64,000 nt of DNA, taken from assembly GCA_013396655.1 (NCBI GenBank), contig WBMV01005154.1:895047-959046 (forward strand). The letters run 5' to 3'. This document shows, one piece after another, positions 1 through 11,805 of this stretch. The DNA is from Campylorhamphus procurvoides. Taxonomy: Eukaryota; Chordata; Aves; Passeriformes; Dendrocolaptidae. Position 1 is the first letter of the stretch; each line of letters opens with the position of its first letter. The notes below the pieces were generated by a model. The model was not told the DNA's origin and did not search any database. It worked only from the letters and a program-made list of their open reading frames with translations. A program made the position numbers and the translations under genes.

Positions 1-3000
1 ATGAAGTTTTCCTTAGCTGATACACAAAACAGATTTTGTAGACTCTAGAATAATCAAAGAGTTAATGTAGTTTCATTCCTTCATGACTAAAACTCACAGG
101 TAGGCTTTTATTATGTTAATTTTCCAAACTTGCAAAGCAAAAATCTCAGTAAACTGAAGGTAACCAAAGGGGCTACTTGGTAGAGACAGAAATGAACTGT
201 GTCTTTTGAAGTGTTCCAGAGAAAATGTGTTCAGAATATTTAAGTCTCAAGTGAGTTACCAAAGGTTATTCATTCACAAGTGAGATAAATTCATACCTGT
301 CAAATTGTCTGGATCCTCTGTGTGATCACTAGGGCCTCAAATCATTTATTTTTTTCCCCAGTGAAAGTTCAATATTTTCACATATCCAAATTTAGTAGCA
401 TTTCCTGTGTCTGAAAGTAAATGAATTCATTTTCCTTTCATCTCACTTTCCACTTTTACAAGACAAGTGTGGAGGAAAAAAACCATCCAGGTTGGCTGGC
501 ACAAACTGTTTTTAAGTACCATTTCACAGTATAGTCTGCAACCTCCTTACGACAGACACTATACTTGTAAACAGTCTTTTTAGAAAAATCCTATGGCTGG
601 CTGTGATTTAAAATGAGTATGTAAAATATTGTATTTCAAACCAATTCAAGACTTCCAGAGTCCTTGAAGACTTTTCCACTGCTTAAACTCTTGGATGTGC
701 AAAAGAAGTGTATCTGAACACCAAAACTTTCCTTCTTCTCCACTTCGATACTTGATCCAAAAGGAATTATTATAATCAGCCTAAACTTCCATTATTGTAA
801 AAACATGAATTGCTGTTTCTGTCATGCAAAGTCTGGAGTGTATTTGATATCAATCCTGTGGATTGATGAATGGACCAGGGTTAAAAAATGCAAGCAAGAA
901 TAGCAGAAACCTTACCAATTAAAAAAGAAATGGCCCAGGCAGGCACTAGAGAAACAGTTTGTTCATGAGGCCAGAACTGCAAAAATAGTGTACAGAAGAA
1001 GTAGTCACATCACTGAGAGACACAAAAAGAGACAGAGACCGATACTGTGGATATTTCCTATATTTTCCTATCTCTTCTTATTACTAACTGCACATGATAG
1101 CAATTCAAAAGGCAGATGAGTTCAAGGTCACACTGCTTGCATAGCCTAATTTTTGTAAAAGAATATTTATATCCTGCATTTCTGACTGCATGGCAAATAG
1201 CTTAATTTTATTTAGTTTCACAGCAATAAAATGAGGAAACAAGCTCCATATATTTTTCACATGCTTTATGCTAAGTCAACATTAAAAAACATCTTCAGAA
1301 TATAGCTTCTCTAATAGCAACTATAGTTTATTTTTTTTATATTCCGTACTTTTAACTTTTTCTGGTTTTGTTGGTGAAGTTCTATGTTTCACAGCATTTA
1401 TGTCCTACCTTTTGCTGCATTTGGCATCTCAGTGTAATGAAATTAGATGAAATTTTGAATAAGGCAGTAGGACAAAAATTTCGGAGACCTTTCTCCTGCC
1501 CAGGTAAGCAATTTCAGAATTCTTACTTTTCCTTATAGTATCACTAGATCTAATAATATATCTTTATTCTATTCAATTTATATCTTTCTGGATAAAATTT
1601 TAAATTCTCCCATCCAGTCACATTGATGTGGTTGACATTGTTTATGGGTTTTGTGGTTATTGTTGTTGTTTTTAATCCATGAATAAACTTTATTTTCAAA
1701 TCAGTGCTTTACTCCTTACTTAGGATATGTTGGTTCTGAAAATCAAGTGAAATACAAGTGAAATATAAAAGAAATATTATATTATTGAAACGAATTATTA
1801 TCATTATTACTACTAGTATTATTATTAATTTGAGTATCTATTGTATGTATAGAATACTGCAAAAAATAATTTCAAGGGTTCTGATAGTGCTATTACTGTA
1901 TTGCTATATTGTTTCAATCTACTATTGTAAAATGTACAAAGCTGACATATTTTGATGCTACCAAGAGGAGAATCTGGCCCAGTGGGGTCAGAGAAGAATG
2001 TAGCAGCATATGTATATTGTATAAATACAAATAAAATAGATCACAAGGTACTCAGAAAATGACAGATACTTTAATTCTTAAAAAGCTTAGACTTTCAACC
2101 CCTTTAGAAATTATGAAATAAAGAATAACAAAAAAACAACCCCCCATTATTATCCAAGCAGAAGTGGTATAAGATCATTTATCTTGATGGATGTCACCTT
2201 AGAGCACATATTATCCCTATCTCTCAAAGTGTTTTTTCCCCCTTATTTCATCTCTGACATTCATTGTAAATTTAATGATCCACATACGATTTGCTGGTGT
2301 CTCAGTCTGGTGTTTTGAATCATGAAACTAGTACTAAATTTATGACACTGCAGTACCACTTAGTGAATCATTAAGCAGTACAGTGATTTTAACGATTTGG
2401 ATCATACTGGACCTCATCACTGTATAATGAGGTTCCATTTAGTGTAAATTTTATGTAAAAATTCAATTTGCAAACCAACAACATGAAACTACAACATTTT
2501 TTCTAACCTGACATCGCATTTGTTTATCGTGATTTCCATCAGTGTTTCATGTGGGGAAAGAAAATGCTACCTCATTACTAAAATAATATTTTACAGTCCT
2601 TGCACCACTGAAAAATATATACTTTCAGACTGGTATTTTTGTAGTAATCTATTCTAAAACATAAGCCTCCAGAGAGCTTAGATGTGGTTATTAGACTATG
2701 TTGACTTAGACTGCAGAATTACGGATGTAGCTAAGCACTTGGAGAAGTGATTGTTCAAAGGGCTCCCAAACCCTTCTCTACTGTCCAAGAGGATCCACCA
2801 ACACAGAGGTGGAATATTTATTACTGCCCAGCTTGATAACACTGGGTCACCCCATTACAGTTTATATTATAAACCCTATTTCTCAAACCAAAGACTTACA
2901 ATGCTGTATGTTTGTAAATTGCTTCTTTAAAATGCACTGAACAAACTAAGTAGATATAGGCAACCAACACAAATACAGATTCCCCACTACAGTTTTTGAA

Positions 3001-5770
3001 CTGCAGAAAGTGTACTAGGTACAATGAAGATAATGTACTATTAGAATAACTAGAAGTTCCTATAGAAAGTTTTCCATTTGCAAACTAGTAAATTTTCACA
3101 TTGTTTTCAGCAAAGCTTGCTTCTCAAGTGAATTTTCCCTCTAACAAAAGCAACAGATAATACTTAGATCATCTTCTAGCACCATTTCACCAAACCTTTT
3201 GGTTACTAATATGGTCAGACCAGAGTCCTAAAACAGAAGAACCCTAAGGGGAAGAAAGTACAGTTCTTGAAAAAACTGATTTTTTTTTCAGTTCTTTTGG
3301 TCCAGATGATGTGCCTTGAAGAAACTTGAGTTGTAGTTAAATAAGTTATTGAAGCACTGCAGTATTTTTGAGATGGTGTAAAACAATGGGAATATACTAA
3401 AAACCCTTACATTAATTGATCAGTTGGTTCAAAAGCACATGACAGCTCAGACTCTCTAAGTACTTTACAGATACCAAAGGTAACAAAAGATGTAAGTAGG
3501 GTGAAACAGGAACCTTTTCTTCCTCCAAAGGAAAAATGAAATCAATGAGTGATAGTCACCATGCAGAAAATCAAATCATATAACTGGGAAATAAGCAAAG
3601 TAGCACAATGATTCTACCAAAGTCTTCAAGAAATGCTTGTGTTACAAAACATCCTAGAATCATGCACACACTTTTCTACATGACTTCCCTTTTCAGATGC
3701 CCATTTCTGGACATGAAACACAGTAGCTTCCTGATAAACAGCACCAATGGCTAAGCAGTATGTGATACTACTTACCAGTGCACTTTTTAAATGGGCAGGA
3801 ATATATCAGAGATAGAAGCCCCTCTCAGCCTTTTAGCTTCTTTTCAATGGTGCAGTTGTAGACATAATATTTTATGGAATTGGGATCATTCCATAATCAA
3901 ACTTGAGCAACAGTAAATCTTGCTATATAGAGTTATGTAGTTGCTGTGAAGTTAGAAAAAATAGGAGATGAAATGCAACATAAGATCTCTAGCAAATGAA
4001 ATACATATTTTTTAATAATTTATAGTTGAATCCATACTTGTAACAGTGTTTAGGAAATAGCAAAGCTTGCTTTCATCTAGCTGAAGGAATATACATACAC
4101 ACACTCTCTCATATAAAAGGTTCAATAGCACTTTCATTCATAGGTTATCAAGTACCAGAGCTAAACAAGCTGAGTTTCCTATGGATTAGTGCGTCACAGT
4201 TGACACCCACACTGTTACAGATGCTGTGTTTCCAGTGAGCATTTATGCTCACAGAAAACACATCTATTCTGTGTAGATTCTCTGATGTCTAGCAATGGTT
4301 GAACAGTGGTTGCAATATTTTCTTCAGCTGGGTAACTAACAGGGTCCTTCTCTCCAACTCTGCCATCTACATCACACATTTCCACTGATTCATGTGTAAG
4401 TGCAAATATCCTTTCTGGAGGATTTATAGAGAGAAGGTTAGGGCTTGTTTTGCTTAGGAATGCTTTCCTGCTTAAGAAGAAGTACCTTTTTCAGAGGTAG
4501 TTGGATGTTTTTTTCCTCCTGCATTTCAGAGGAAGATTTCAGTCTCTTTCTCTGGTACGAAGAGGGATAAATGCTCATAGAGGTTATGAGCCTTCACGTT
4601 GGGGAGGGCCTAGGGAGAGGCCAGCGAAGAGAAAAGCCTTGAAGACAACAGGAGACGTGCCTTTCTCAGGCTCAGTGTTCAAGCACTGTTAGGAATTTTC
4701 CTTTGTAAATCTAGCATTCTTGATTTTGGAATGAATTTTCCTGAAGTCCTCTCATTGCCTGGCATTTCAGGGATACCTGCATGTTGCCTTACTTTACATA
4801 CGAAACATATACTCTGCTGTGAAATTTGCTCAAAACTAACTAAAGGGTATTAAGAGGAGAGGTTGAGGGAAATAATCAAATAGACCTAGACCAAGAAAGT
4901 AGAAATTTCCTTTGTAATCAAGATAAAATAACTAGAAATTGGGTTAGAAGTTTCCTCAAAGATTGTCTTTTGTTTAAATTAAATGGAACATTTTAATTTG
5001 TTCTTGACATGATCTCAAAACTTCATCACAACAAGATTTTTTAACATCAACCCAACACAGTCAGAGCATTCAAATGAATTGGTGTGCAATTTTTCTTTCA
5101 AGTGGGTGCAACAAAACCACAAAAAGGCTTTGGAATCTCAAAAGGCTACTTTTGTTATAGCATGAGCCGTAACAAAGAGTTTTTAAAAGGGAAAAAAATC
5201 TGATCTGCCAGGTGAGACAGAGCAAACTACGAGGGCTGGCAAAGACACCCCAACATTCACCTCTGCTTGACACATTCTGCAATTACCAACTGCTTGTAGT
5301 GGTTTCCTAATGAAAAAAAGGGGGTTGTGTGTGAATAAAAGTCTACTCATTCATCAGTCCCAGTCATCTCCTGTTGTTGACAAAACTGGTGAATTTTAGC
5401 CAAGCCTGATAAAACAATAGAAGAGCCACAGCTCTTGGAACTTGGAACTTGTGCAGCCTGGAGTCAGTGAGTCCTCTGTGGCCACTTGCCCAGTTAGGAG
5501 TTCCAGTGTATGGAACAGAGGGCACTACAGCAAGAGAGGAGGAACTTAAAGGAGGCATGAAAAAGAATTGAAGGTGGCGCAGTAGCAAATTAAATTAGTT
5601 TATTAATTTAGAAGATGTAAGATTCACATCCATGAGTGGCTAAAAATCTCCACAATTCAATAAAAAAGTATTTCCTCTCATTCTAACGTCTTTCTTCTAA
5701 TTCATAGTTAGTGAACAAGTGATAGCATACCCTTTGGAAAACAGGAACTAATGGTAGCATCAGCACCAGT
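1..5770. other. AT-rich non-coding stretch, no gene recognised
   Basis: I see no credible exon, repeat family or RNA gene here. Open frames are short, AT-driven and lack motifs. There are scattered A/T homopolymers and ATT-rich patches, for example around 1795-1830. A locally GC-richer patch at about 4555-4690, with a 63-codon open frame, has no recognisable product. Confidence 0.6.
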
Positions 5771-5777
5771 TATTTTA

Positions 5778-6660
5778 TTACGAGGACTTTCTCAGATCAT
5801 TTAGATTATCCAAGGCCTCTAAGCCTGTCTCAGTTTGAGACAATTGGGAGGGGCAAAGACCTTTGACAGAAGTGTCCTGCCTCAGATTCAATACCCCTGG
5901 TTTCTCTAGCGCAGAGAGAGAGACCAAGTACACCCAAAAGTAAGTGAAAAAATAACTTTTTACCAAGAAGAATGCTAATAACAATACTGATAAAACTGGG
6001 TTAAACCAACTGATGAGGAGAAATTTCTCAAGCCCTGTGAACCAGAACAGATTGAGATGGTGGCTGCCTCCACCACTCAGAATAAAACCAGACATGGTCA
6101 CAGGACAGAGACAAGATAGCCATCTTTCTGTATGGCTCACCTCCTCCATGCCCAGTAAACCTGGCAGGAATGGTTGGAGAGTCAGTGCTGGCAGGAAACA
6201 GAAGATAGCCATGACTTGATACTGGCAGACACTTGTGTGGTGCTGGAGTTAGGCTGCAGTGCTGGTACAGGCAGCCAGAACAGGGCTGTGCACCCCCCAG
6301 GTAACGGGAAGGACCAACAATACACCTGTTGGATCCAGAGACAGGACTTGGTTGTTACAATTCCAATGTTCACTGATTGAAGTGGTGGTTGTAGTCATGT
6401 TGAAGGGGTGGTCACAGTGTGAATCCATCGAGGTGGTGGTGGAAGCCCTGGTGGAGAGGGAAGCCCTGAAACTTAGAGTTTATGCTCAGGTTGAGGTGGG
6501 AACACCTCTGGTACCTCCCCAAGAACAGGGAGTTTTACACTGAATGATGTAATACTGTGAGTCACAAGTTACCTCAGGAGTCTTTGACACTTTCTAAGAT
6601 GTTGTATCTGAGTCTGTTATAGCCTATTATGGCACATCAACAGCTTATCATCTATGTAAG
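5778..6660 (-). other. GC-elevated unidentified block, possible degenerate LTR on the minus strand
   Basis: This block is clearly richer in G+C than its surroundings and holds open frames on both strands. They include a 144-codon minus-strand frame (5778-6212), the longest Met-started frame in the window, and a 94-codon plus-strand frame (6259-6543). The minus-strand product has a long hydrophobic, Phe/Leu-rich middle (about residues 50-97) and no motif I recognise, so I do not call it a gene. On the minus strand the T-rich tract around 5930-5990, followed by a CT-rich stretch, resembles the R-U5 part of an LTR. I could not find matching terminal TG...CA ends or a target duplication. Alternatives are an old unclassified repeat or a non-coding exon. 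Confidence 0.3.
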
Positions 6661-9358
6661 GAAAAGATACACTACCTCTACTCGCAGGAGTTGACTCTTG
6701 CCTGATCTTGTTTAACACCCAACTTGTCACCTGAGATGTTGGATGTGCACACCTTCAGCATCTGGTGTGGGTGGTCACTCTGCACATTGTTAGCAAAGCA
6801 CTTTGCTGATTGAGCCATGAGCACCAATAGTCCAGTCTCTTACAGCACCTGGGCAGTGGCTGAAGGTGGTCAAATGTTTGAGGCATTAATCAACAGTTCA
6901 ATTTCTTTCAGGAAAGCAAAACACCAAAAAAACCCAAAAAGGTATATTTGGAGAAAAGTGTATACCACAATGTTTGTGTAATCCAGGACAGCACTTGTGG
7001 TGGTTTAGTGTGACCAAGCAGTGTGACCAATACAAGCAGCATTTGTGATAAATAATACTTTTAACAATATATTTATTTAACAATAAATAATACTTTTAAC
7101 AATTTCTCAGCAAAGGTTAGCTAGCTGACAGGCTAGCAGGAGGAAAGCTTCTTGCTGGTTTCCTGTACAGAATTAATCCAGCTCATATGGAGCACTCAGT
7201 ACATCCAACACAGAGATTAGATATCTAAATACATACCAAATAAAACTTCAAAGAAGATAACATGGCACTACTCAGAAAAAAAATGTTGTTGTAGCAGTTG
7301 GACTAGGAAAATGTAATGGTGTTCAGAAAAAAACCCTTTCCACTATTGTCAAAGGTGACTTGTGATACTGGCCACAAAACATCTCAAAGGTTAATACGTG
7401 TTTCAGAATATTTCATGTAAAATAGAAATTTTAAAGGCAGTTTCAATTATTCACCTGATAAATCAGCATTTTTTTAATGTTGGTTGGAATCTGTCTCATT
7501 TGAGTTATTTCTGTTATGAAATATAAACTAGTCATGTACAGTCTTTATTTTAAGGGTAAGAGGAAAGCTAAAAAGTTTCAAAAATGTAGTTTCTAAATGT
7601 GAAAATATAATTTTTGTAGCAGCGATTTGCAAAAAAAGAAAAAAAAGAAAAAAGAAAAGAAAGAAAAAAGTACCCATGCTAACTCTGAGGAAAAAAAAAA
7701 AAAAGACACTCCTCTCTCTACACACACACACACGCAAATCCAAGGTTTGTCACAGAGGAGCTGAGGGATGAATACGATTTGAATACTTAAAAGTCTGTGT
7801 ACTCTTTGATTTCAGACAGCTTTGTTTTCCAACTGCATTTTCAAGCATTCAGAAAAAAATAATAGACACAACTAACTTGTTTTTGGCATCTTACCCACAA
7901 TATGACTAGATAAACTTGCATTTGTCTAAGTTTTTATTCAGTCATTTGTTGTAATAACAAGTAATTCTTCTGCTTAAAATTTAAGTTGTACGCTGCTGAG
8001 TGTTTAAAATGCTGTGTAATGTTTTGCAGTTTAGTTATCTGGGACTGTCTATGTATCAGGGCATTGTCGCCTCCAACATCAGCTCAATGTGTTTTATTCT
8101 TGATGTGTGTGGCATGATATGATCTATTTAGTAATTTTTAATTTGACATTTAATTCCTTTGTAATAAAAAAATCTATATAATAAAAATGAAAGAAAATGT
8201 TCCCATGGATAGAATTTCTATTTTTTGGTCACTTTCCTTTTTTCAGGATTTTTCTCTTTTCCATACACCAAGGCACCACCTTCTTTACTCACAGTGCTAT
8301 CTCTCATTATATGATCTTAATATTATGGTTTGGTAGCAACTACCCCTATGAAAACAAATAACAAGCAGGCATTTGTTTGACAATGGTGTGACTAATATCA
8401 TAAGAAAACCTGAATGGAAATAAAAACAAAAAGGATCCTGCTAAAGAATATCACCATCAGCCTAGTAATCCATGGAGGTTTGGCTACAGCAAGATAACTA
8501 GAGGTCTTATTTTTGAGAACACGTGGACTGCAAAAGAAATACTAACTTTACTAATTCTCTGACTATAAATTATTTTCCTGTACTTAAAGACCTTATATTT
8601 TTCCATTTACAGATATGTGGTTTTCACCAGGTTTTTAGTTCAGGCATTTCTGCTACCTTCTTTCTCTGTGCATCCTCCATGATATTAATGAAATGTTTAA
8701 ATAGTTTCGGTGTACAGGTGTTTGCATTTAGTTTACTATGTTGACACTTTTGGAGATAGTCATTTTTATGAAACCCTCAAGAAGCCTTAACTTAATGAAC
8801 AAAATAATATAGTTATAGAAATAATTTTCTATAGTGCTGCTAGTTATTTACTTTGATAGTGAGTACTAAAATATTCTTTTTAACATTAAGAAACCTGAGA
8901 TACAGGATGATTTATTTCAAACCTCTGGAATTTATTGGTAGCCCATTGTTGATCTTATCGTTCAGATCTTAAAATATCTGATAAGGGATTTTTTCTGCTC
9001 CAACAGTTTTAATTTTGCAAGCCACTGGACCTTAATGTGAGTTAATCTCTTTACCTATTTTGAAGGGGGGTTGGAAATCCAAGTAGGCTTTTTTGCTTAA
9101 AATAACGACTTTATGTGCATGCACAGCAATTACTGACATTTCATAAAGTTCATACTGCTGTTCTCTACATCTCAAATGTTTGTATCAGGGCACAAAAAAG
9201 GGAAGAAAACACTTTGAAAACAGAGCACGAATGAGACACTAAGTTAATAAAGGAGCAAGTCCATTATAATAGTACAATTTTTGCTTTATTGCATTGTATT
9301 TTGAAAGGACTTGAACATTATTGGTTTCCATTTTTCTTGAATTTACATTAATATAGTG
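6661..9358. other. AT-rich non-coding stretch
   Basis: I recognise no gene or repeat family. The stretch includes the 21-bp direct repeat at 7048, an A/G-rich tract at about 7631-7670, an A-run near 7690 and a short CA repeat at about 7720-7733. The poly-purine tract produces a spurious Phe-rich open frame on the minus strand. Confidence 0.55.
7048..7103. repeat. Two-copy 21-bp direct repeat, period 35
   Basis: A 21-base AT-rich unit (ATAAATAATACTTTTAACAA plus one T) occurs at 7048-7068 and again at 7083-7103. It is probably a local slippage duplication. Confidence 0.75.
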
Positions 9359-9932
9359 TGTCATAGCTTAGCCCCAGCCAGCAACTAATCACCAAAGTGC
9401 TGCTTGATAACTCCACCACCAATAGGATCATGGAGAGAACCAGAAGTATAAAAGCCAGAAAACTCATGGTTTGTGATAAAGACAGTTTAATAGGGAAAGA
9501 AGAAGGCACACACACAAGCAAAGAAAAAGAAGGAAATAATTCACTGTTTCCTATGGGCAGGCAGGTGTTCAGCTGCCTCCATCACGTGTAATGGTGACCC
9601 AGGAAGACAAACATCCCCACTCCAAACTTCTCCCGATTTCTCCTTCTTCTTCCCACTTTGTATACTGAGCATGATGTCATATGGTATAGAACATCCCCAG
9701 CTGGGGTCACCTGTCCTGGCAGTGTTTCCTCCCACTCTCCCATGCACCCTGAACTTTCTCACCAGCGTGGCAGTATGGGGAGCAGAAAAGGCCTTGGCTC
9801 TGTGTAAGCCCTGCTCAGCAATAACAAAAACATCTCCATATTATCAACCCTGTGTTCAGCACAAATCCAAAACACAGCCCCATAGCAGCCACTGTGAACA
9901 AAATTGACGCTACCCCAGCCAAAACCAGCACA
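9359..9932 (-). mobile_element. Solo LTR of an endogenous retrovirus, ERVL-like
   Basis: Read on the minus strand, this 574-bp segment begins TGTGCTGGTTTTGGC and ends GCTATGACA, giving the TG...CA termini of an LTR. Its sequence closely follows an LTR family I recognise as widespread in birds: the start described above, then a stretch on an internal CTGAACACAGGGTTGATAA core, a TATA-like box (plus-strand 9657-9664) and an ATTAAA poly(A)-signal variant (plus-strand 9486-9491). No gag, pol or env sequence lies on either side, so it is a solo LTR left by LTR-LTR recombination. Flanking pentamers (TAGTG and CTGTG) match only partly, so a clean target duplication is not shown. The family assignment is by eye. 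Confidence 0.82.
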
Positions 9933-10156
9933 CTGTGCTAAGGATATTCTACCATGGAACATAAACATTCTTTCTTGTACCACATACAGAAACTATAGGA
10001 AGAGTTACATTAGGAGAAAAAGTGATATAAATTCTAGGAATCCTTAAAATAACAGGAAGATAGGTGGATCTATGCCTATAAAGCAGCTGTATAACAGAGA
10101 AAAGTAAAAGTAGCAAGTGTAGAAATATTCCAGAAAACGATGGTCTTAATGTGTGG

Positions 10157-10195
<39 letters not shown>

Positions 10196-10740
10196 GAGTA
10201 TCAGACTGTGTCTACTTAGATACAGATTTTCTACTTAGCTCTGACTTCTATACATCTGTCTGATAAGTTCTTGATGGTTACACTTGAGCTCTGTGCAGTG
10301 TTAACATAGGCATCACCTGGATTGGTCGCATTATGGTACTTTGGACCATAAAGGACTGCATTGGTTTCCATGTTTTGTTTAACACTGACTACTCAGTCAG
10401 TACTTAATGATGAACCAAAATGTATCTAATGGGCATCAAGTGAGAAATCTGAAATTGAGAAATAAGAATAAATTTGAAAAATAAGAAAAAGTGCTGTAAA
10501 ATAATAATAATTATAATAACAACAGTAATAACAGAAAAATCCTCAAGCCTGGATTGTAAGCTGCCATTCCCTTTCACAGGATCTTCAAAGTTTGAAATCA
10601 CAATTTGAAATGCCATCTTATATATTCTACTGATATATTCTAATATATTTGATATATTCAAATTGTGGGGCCATCAGAAAGGGAAATGTTCAACTATTTA
10701 TAAATTTAATTAACCAAGTTGCGCTTTATCCACCTTCATG
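9933..10740. other. AT-rich non-coding stretch with a TA microsatellite
   Basis: Nothing coding is evident. A (TA)n repeat at 10164-10190 is the main landmark, and the region around 10500-10530 is ATA/AAT-rich. Confidence 0.55.
10164..10190. repeat. (AT)n microsatellite
   Basis: There are about 13 uninterrupted AT units. Confidence 0.95.
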
Positions 10741-11440
10741 ATTTTGTGATTTTCAACTGAATCACCCTCAGCCTTTTCCTTTACAAACTGAGGAACCCAA
10801 GCTTTTTAAGTTTCTCCTCCTACTCTGCCTGCTACTCTGCCTCCTAATTCTCTATAGTCCTAAAATTCATTATGTCTATCTATGGAGCGGTCAGGACTAT
10901 CCACAATATTCAAGATGTTGACCTAACAATGTCCTAGCCAGTAGGAAAATGAGAGCTTGTGTTTTGCTCTTTCATTCCTTTCTTTGAGATTTCCAGCACT
11001 GTCTTTGGACTTCCCTTCTCGCACTGAAGATTTCAGGACTGACTTTTTCCATGCACGTGATTTCCAAGTTTGTGTTCAACATCCAAAAGATATAGTTTAA
11101 ACTTTTTTTTTTCTCTAGATGCTTTACACTTATCTGCATTAAACTTCATTTGCTATGTTGTTTCCCACTGACTCAGATTTTTTTTTGTTATTCTGGAATT
11201 CCTTTTGTTCAGTGTAACATTTTATTGAAGAGGGTAATGTCTACAAACTAAGAGATTTCTTGGTCTAGTCCCTAGTTGGGTCATTAATGGAAATGTTCAA
11301 TAAAACTGATCCAAACAACTATCCCTGTAGTACTTCAGTATGGATTTATCTCTCTTCTAAAAAGGGGCTGTCCTTTGTTTGATATCCTTTAGGTAACTTT
11401 CATAAAGGAACATTTCTTCCCATCCTGTGTCAACTGAGTT
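10740..11440 (-). mobile_element. Old CR1-type LINE fragment, minus strand
   Basis: Read on the minus strand, this matches the later part of the CR1 reverse transcriptase and the sequence after it. The stretch near 11270-11345 corresponds to the conserved 'PQGSVLGPVLFNIFIND' block; the degraded reading is about LQG-LFGSVLLNISINDP. Further along, plus-strand phrases such as AATATTCAAGATGTTG (near 10900) and TCTGCATTAAACTTCATTTG (near 11135) correspond to standard CR1 positions, in the right order and at about the right spacing. Stops and indels show that it is long dead. The element is truncated at both ends and exact boundaries are uncertain by about 50 bp. Confidence 0.7.
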
Positions 11441-11703
11441 TCCTTAAATGGAAAAGAAAAAATGTGTCAGAAATGTTTAAATATAGAAAACTTTCAAGAC
11501 CTCTCTAACAAAATGTATGTTCAATGTGAATAGCTCTAGCAAATTGCAGACATTTGAGGGTGTTTTCCAAATAATTTTTACCAAAAGATATAATTTTGGA
11601 AATTTTCCCAGAAAACCAAAATAGAGAAAAAAGTCTCCTACATTAAAAGCAGTTGCCACAAATAAAAGAAATGCATGGAATGTCATTCTTTTATTTTAAA
11701 TGC

Positions 11704-11805
11704 ACCACATGTCCTCTAATACCTAGGCACAATAGGGTGCAAGTTTAATGACTTGCTTTTTGTGCCCCTGTTGTAATTAGATATTAGAGGACATATGGCA
11801 TGGTG
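11704..11805. other. Imperfect palindrome / stem-loop of about 100 nt
   Basis: The left arm (CACCACATGTCCTCTAATA at 11704-11722) pairs with the right arm ending near 11805 (TATTAGAGGACATATGGCAT then GGTG). The inner parts also pair: ACAATAGGG (11730-11738) with CCCCTGTTGT (about 11766-11775), and GCAAGT (11739-11744) with ACTTGC (11751-11756), around a six-base loop. The result is a long single hairpin with one bulge. It could be a small palindromic transposon relic (MITE), a pre-microRNA-like hairpin or a chance inverted repeat. Confidence 0.6.

Noticed and set aside
9397..9983. Open frames on both strands around 9.4-10.0 kb
   Set aside because: They fall inside the solo LTR, which is non-coding.
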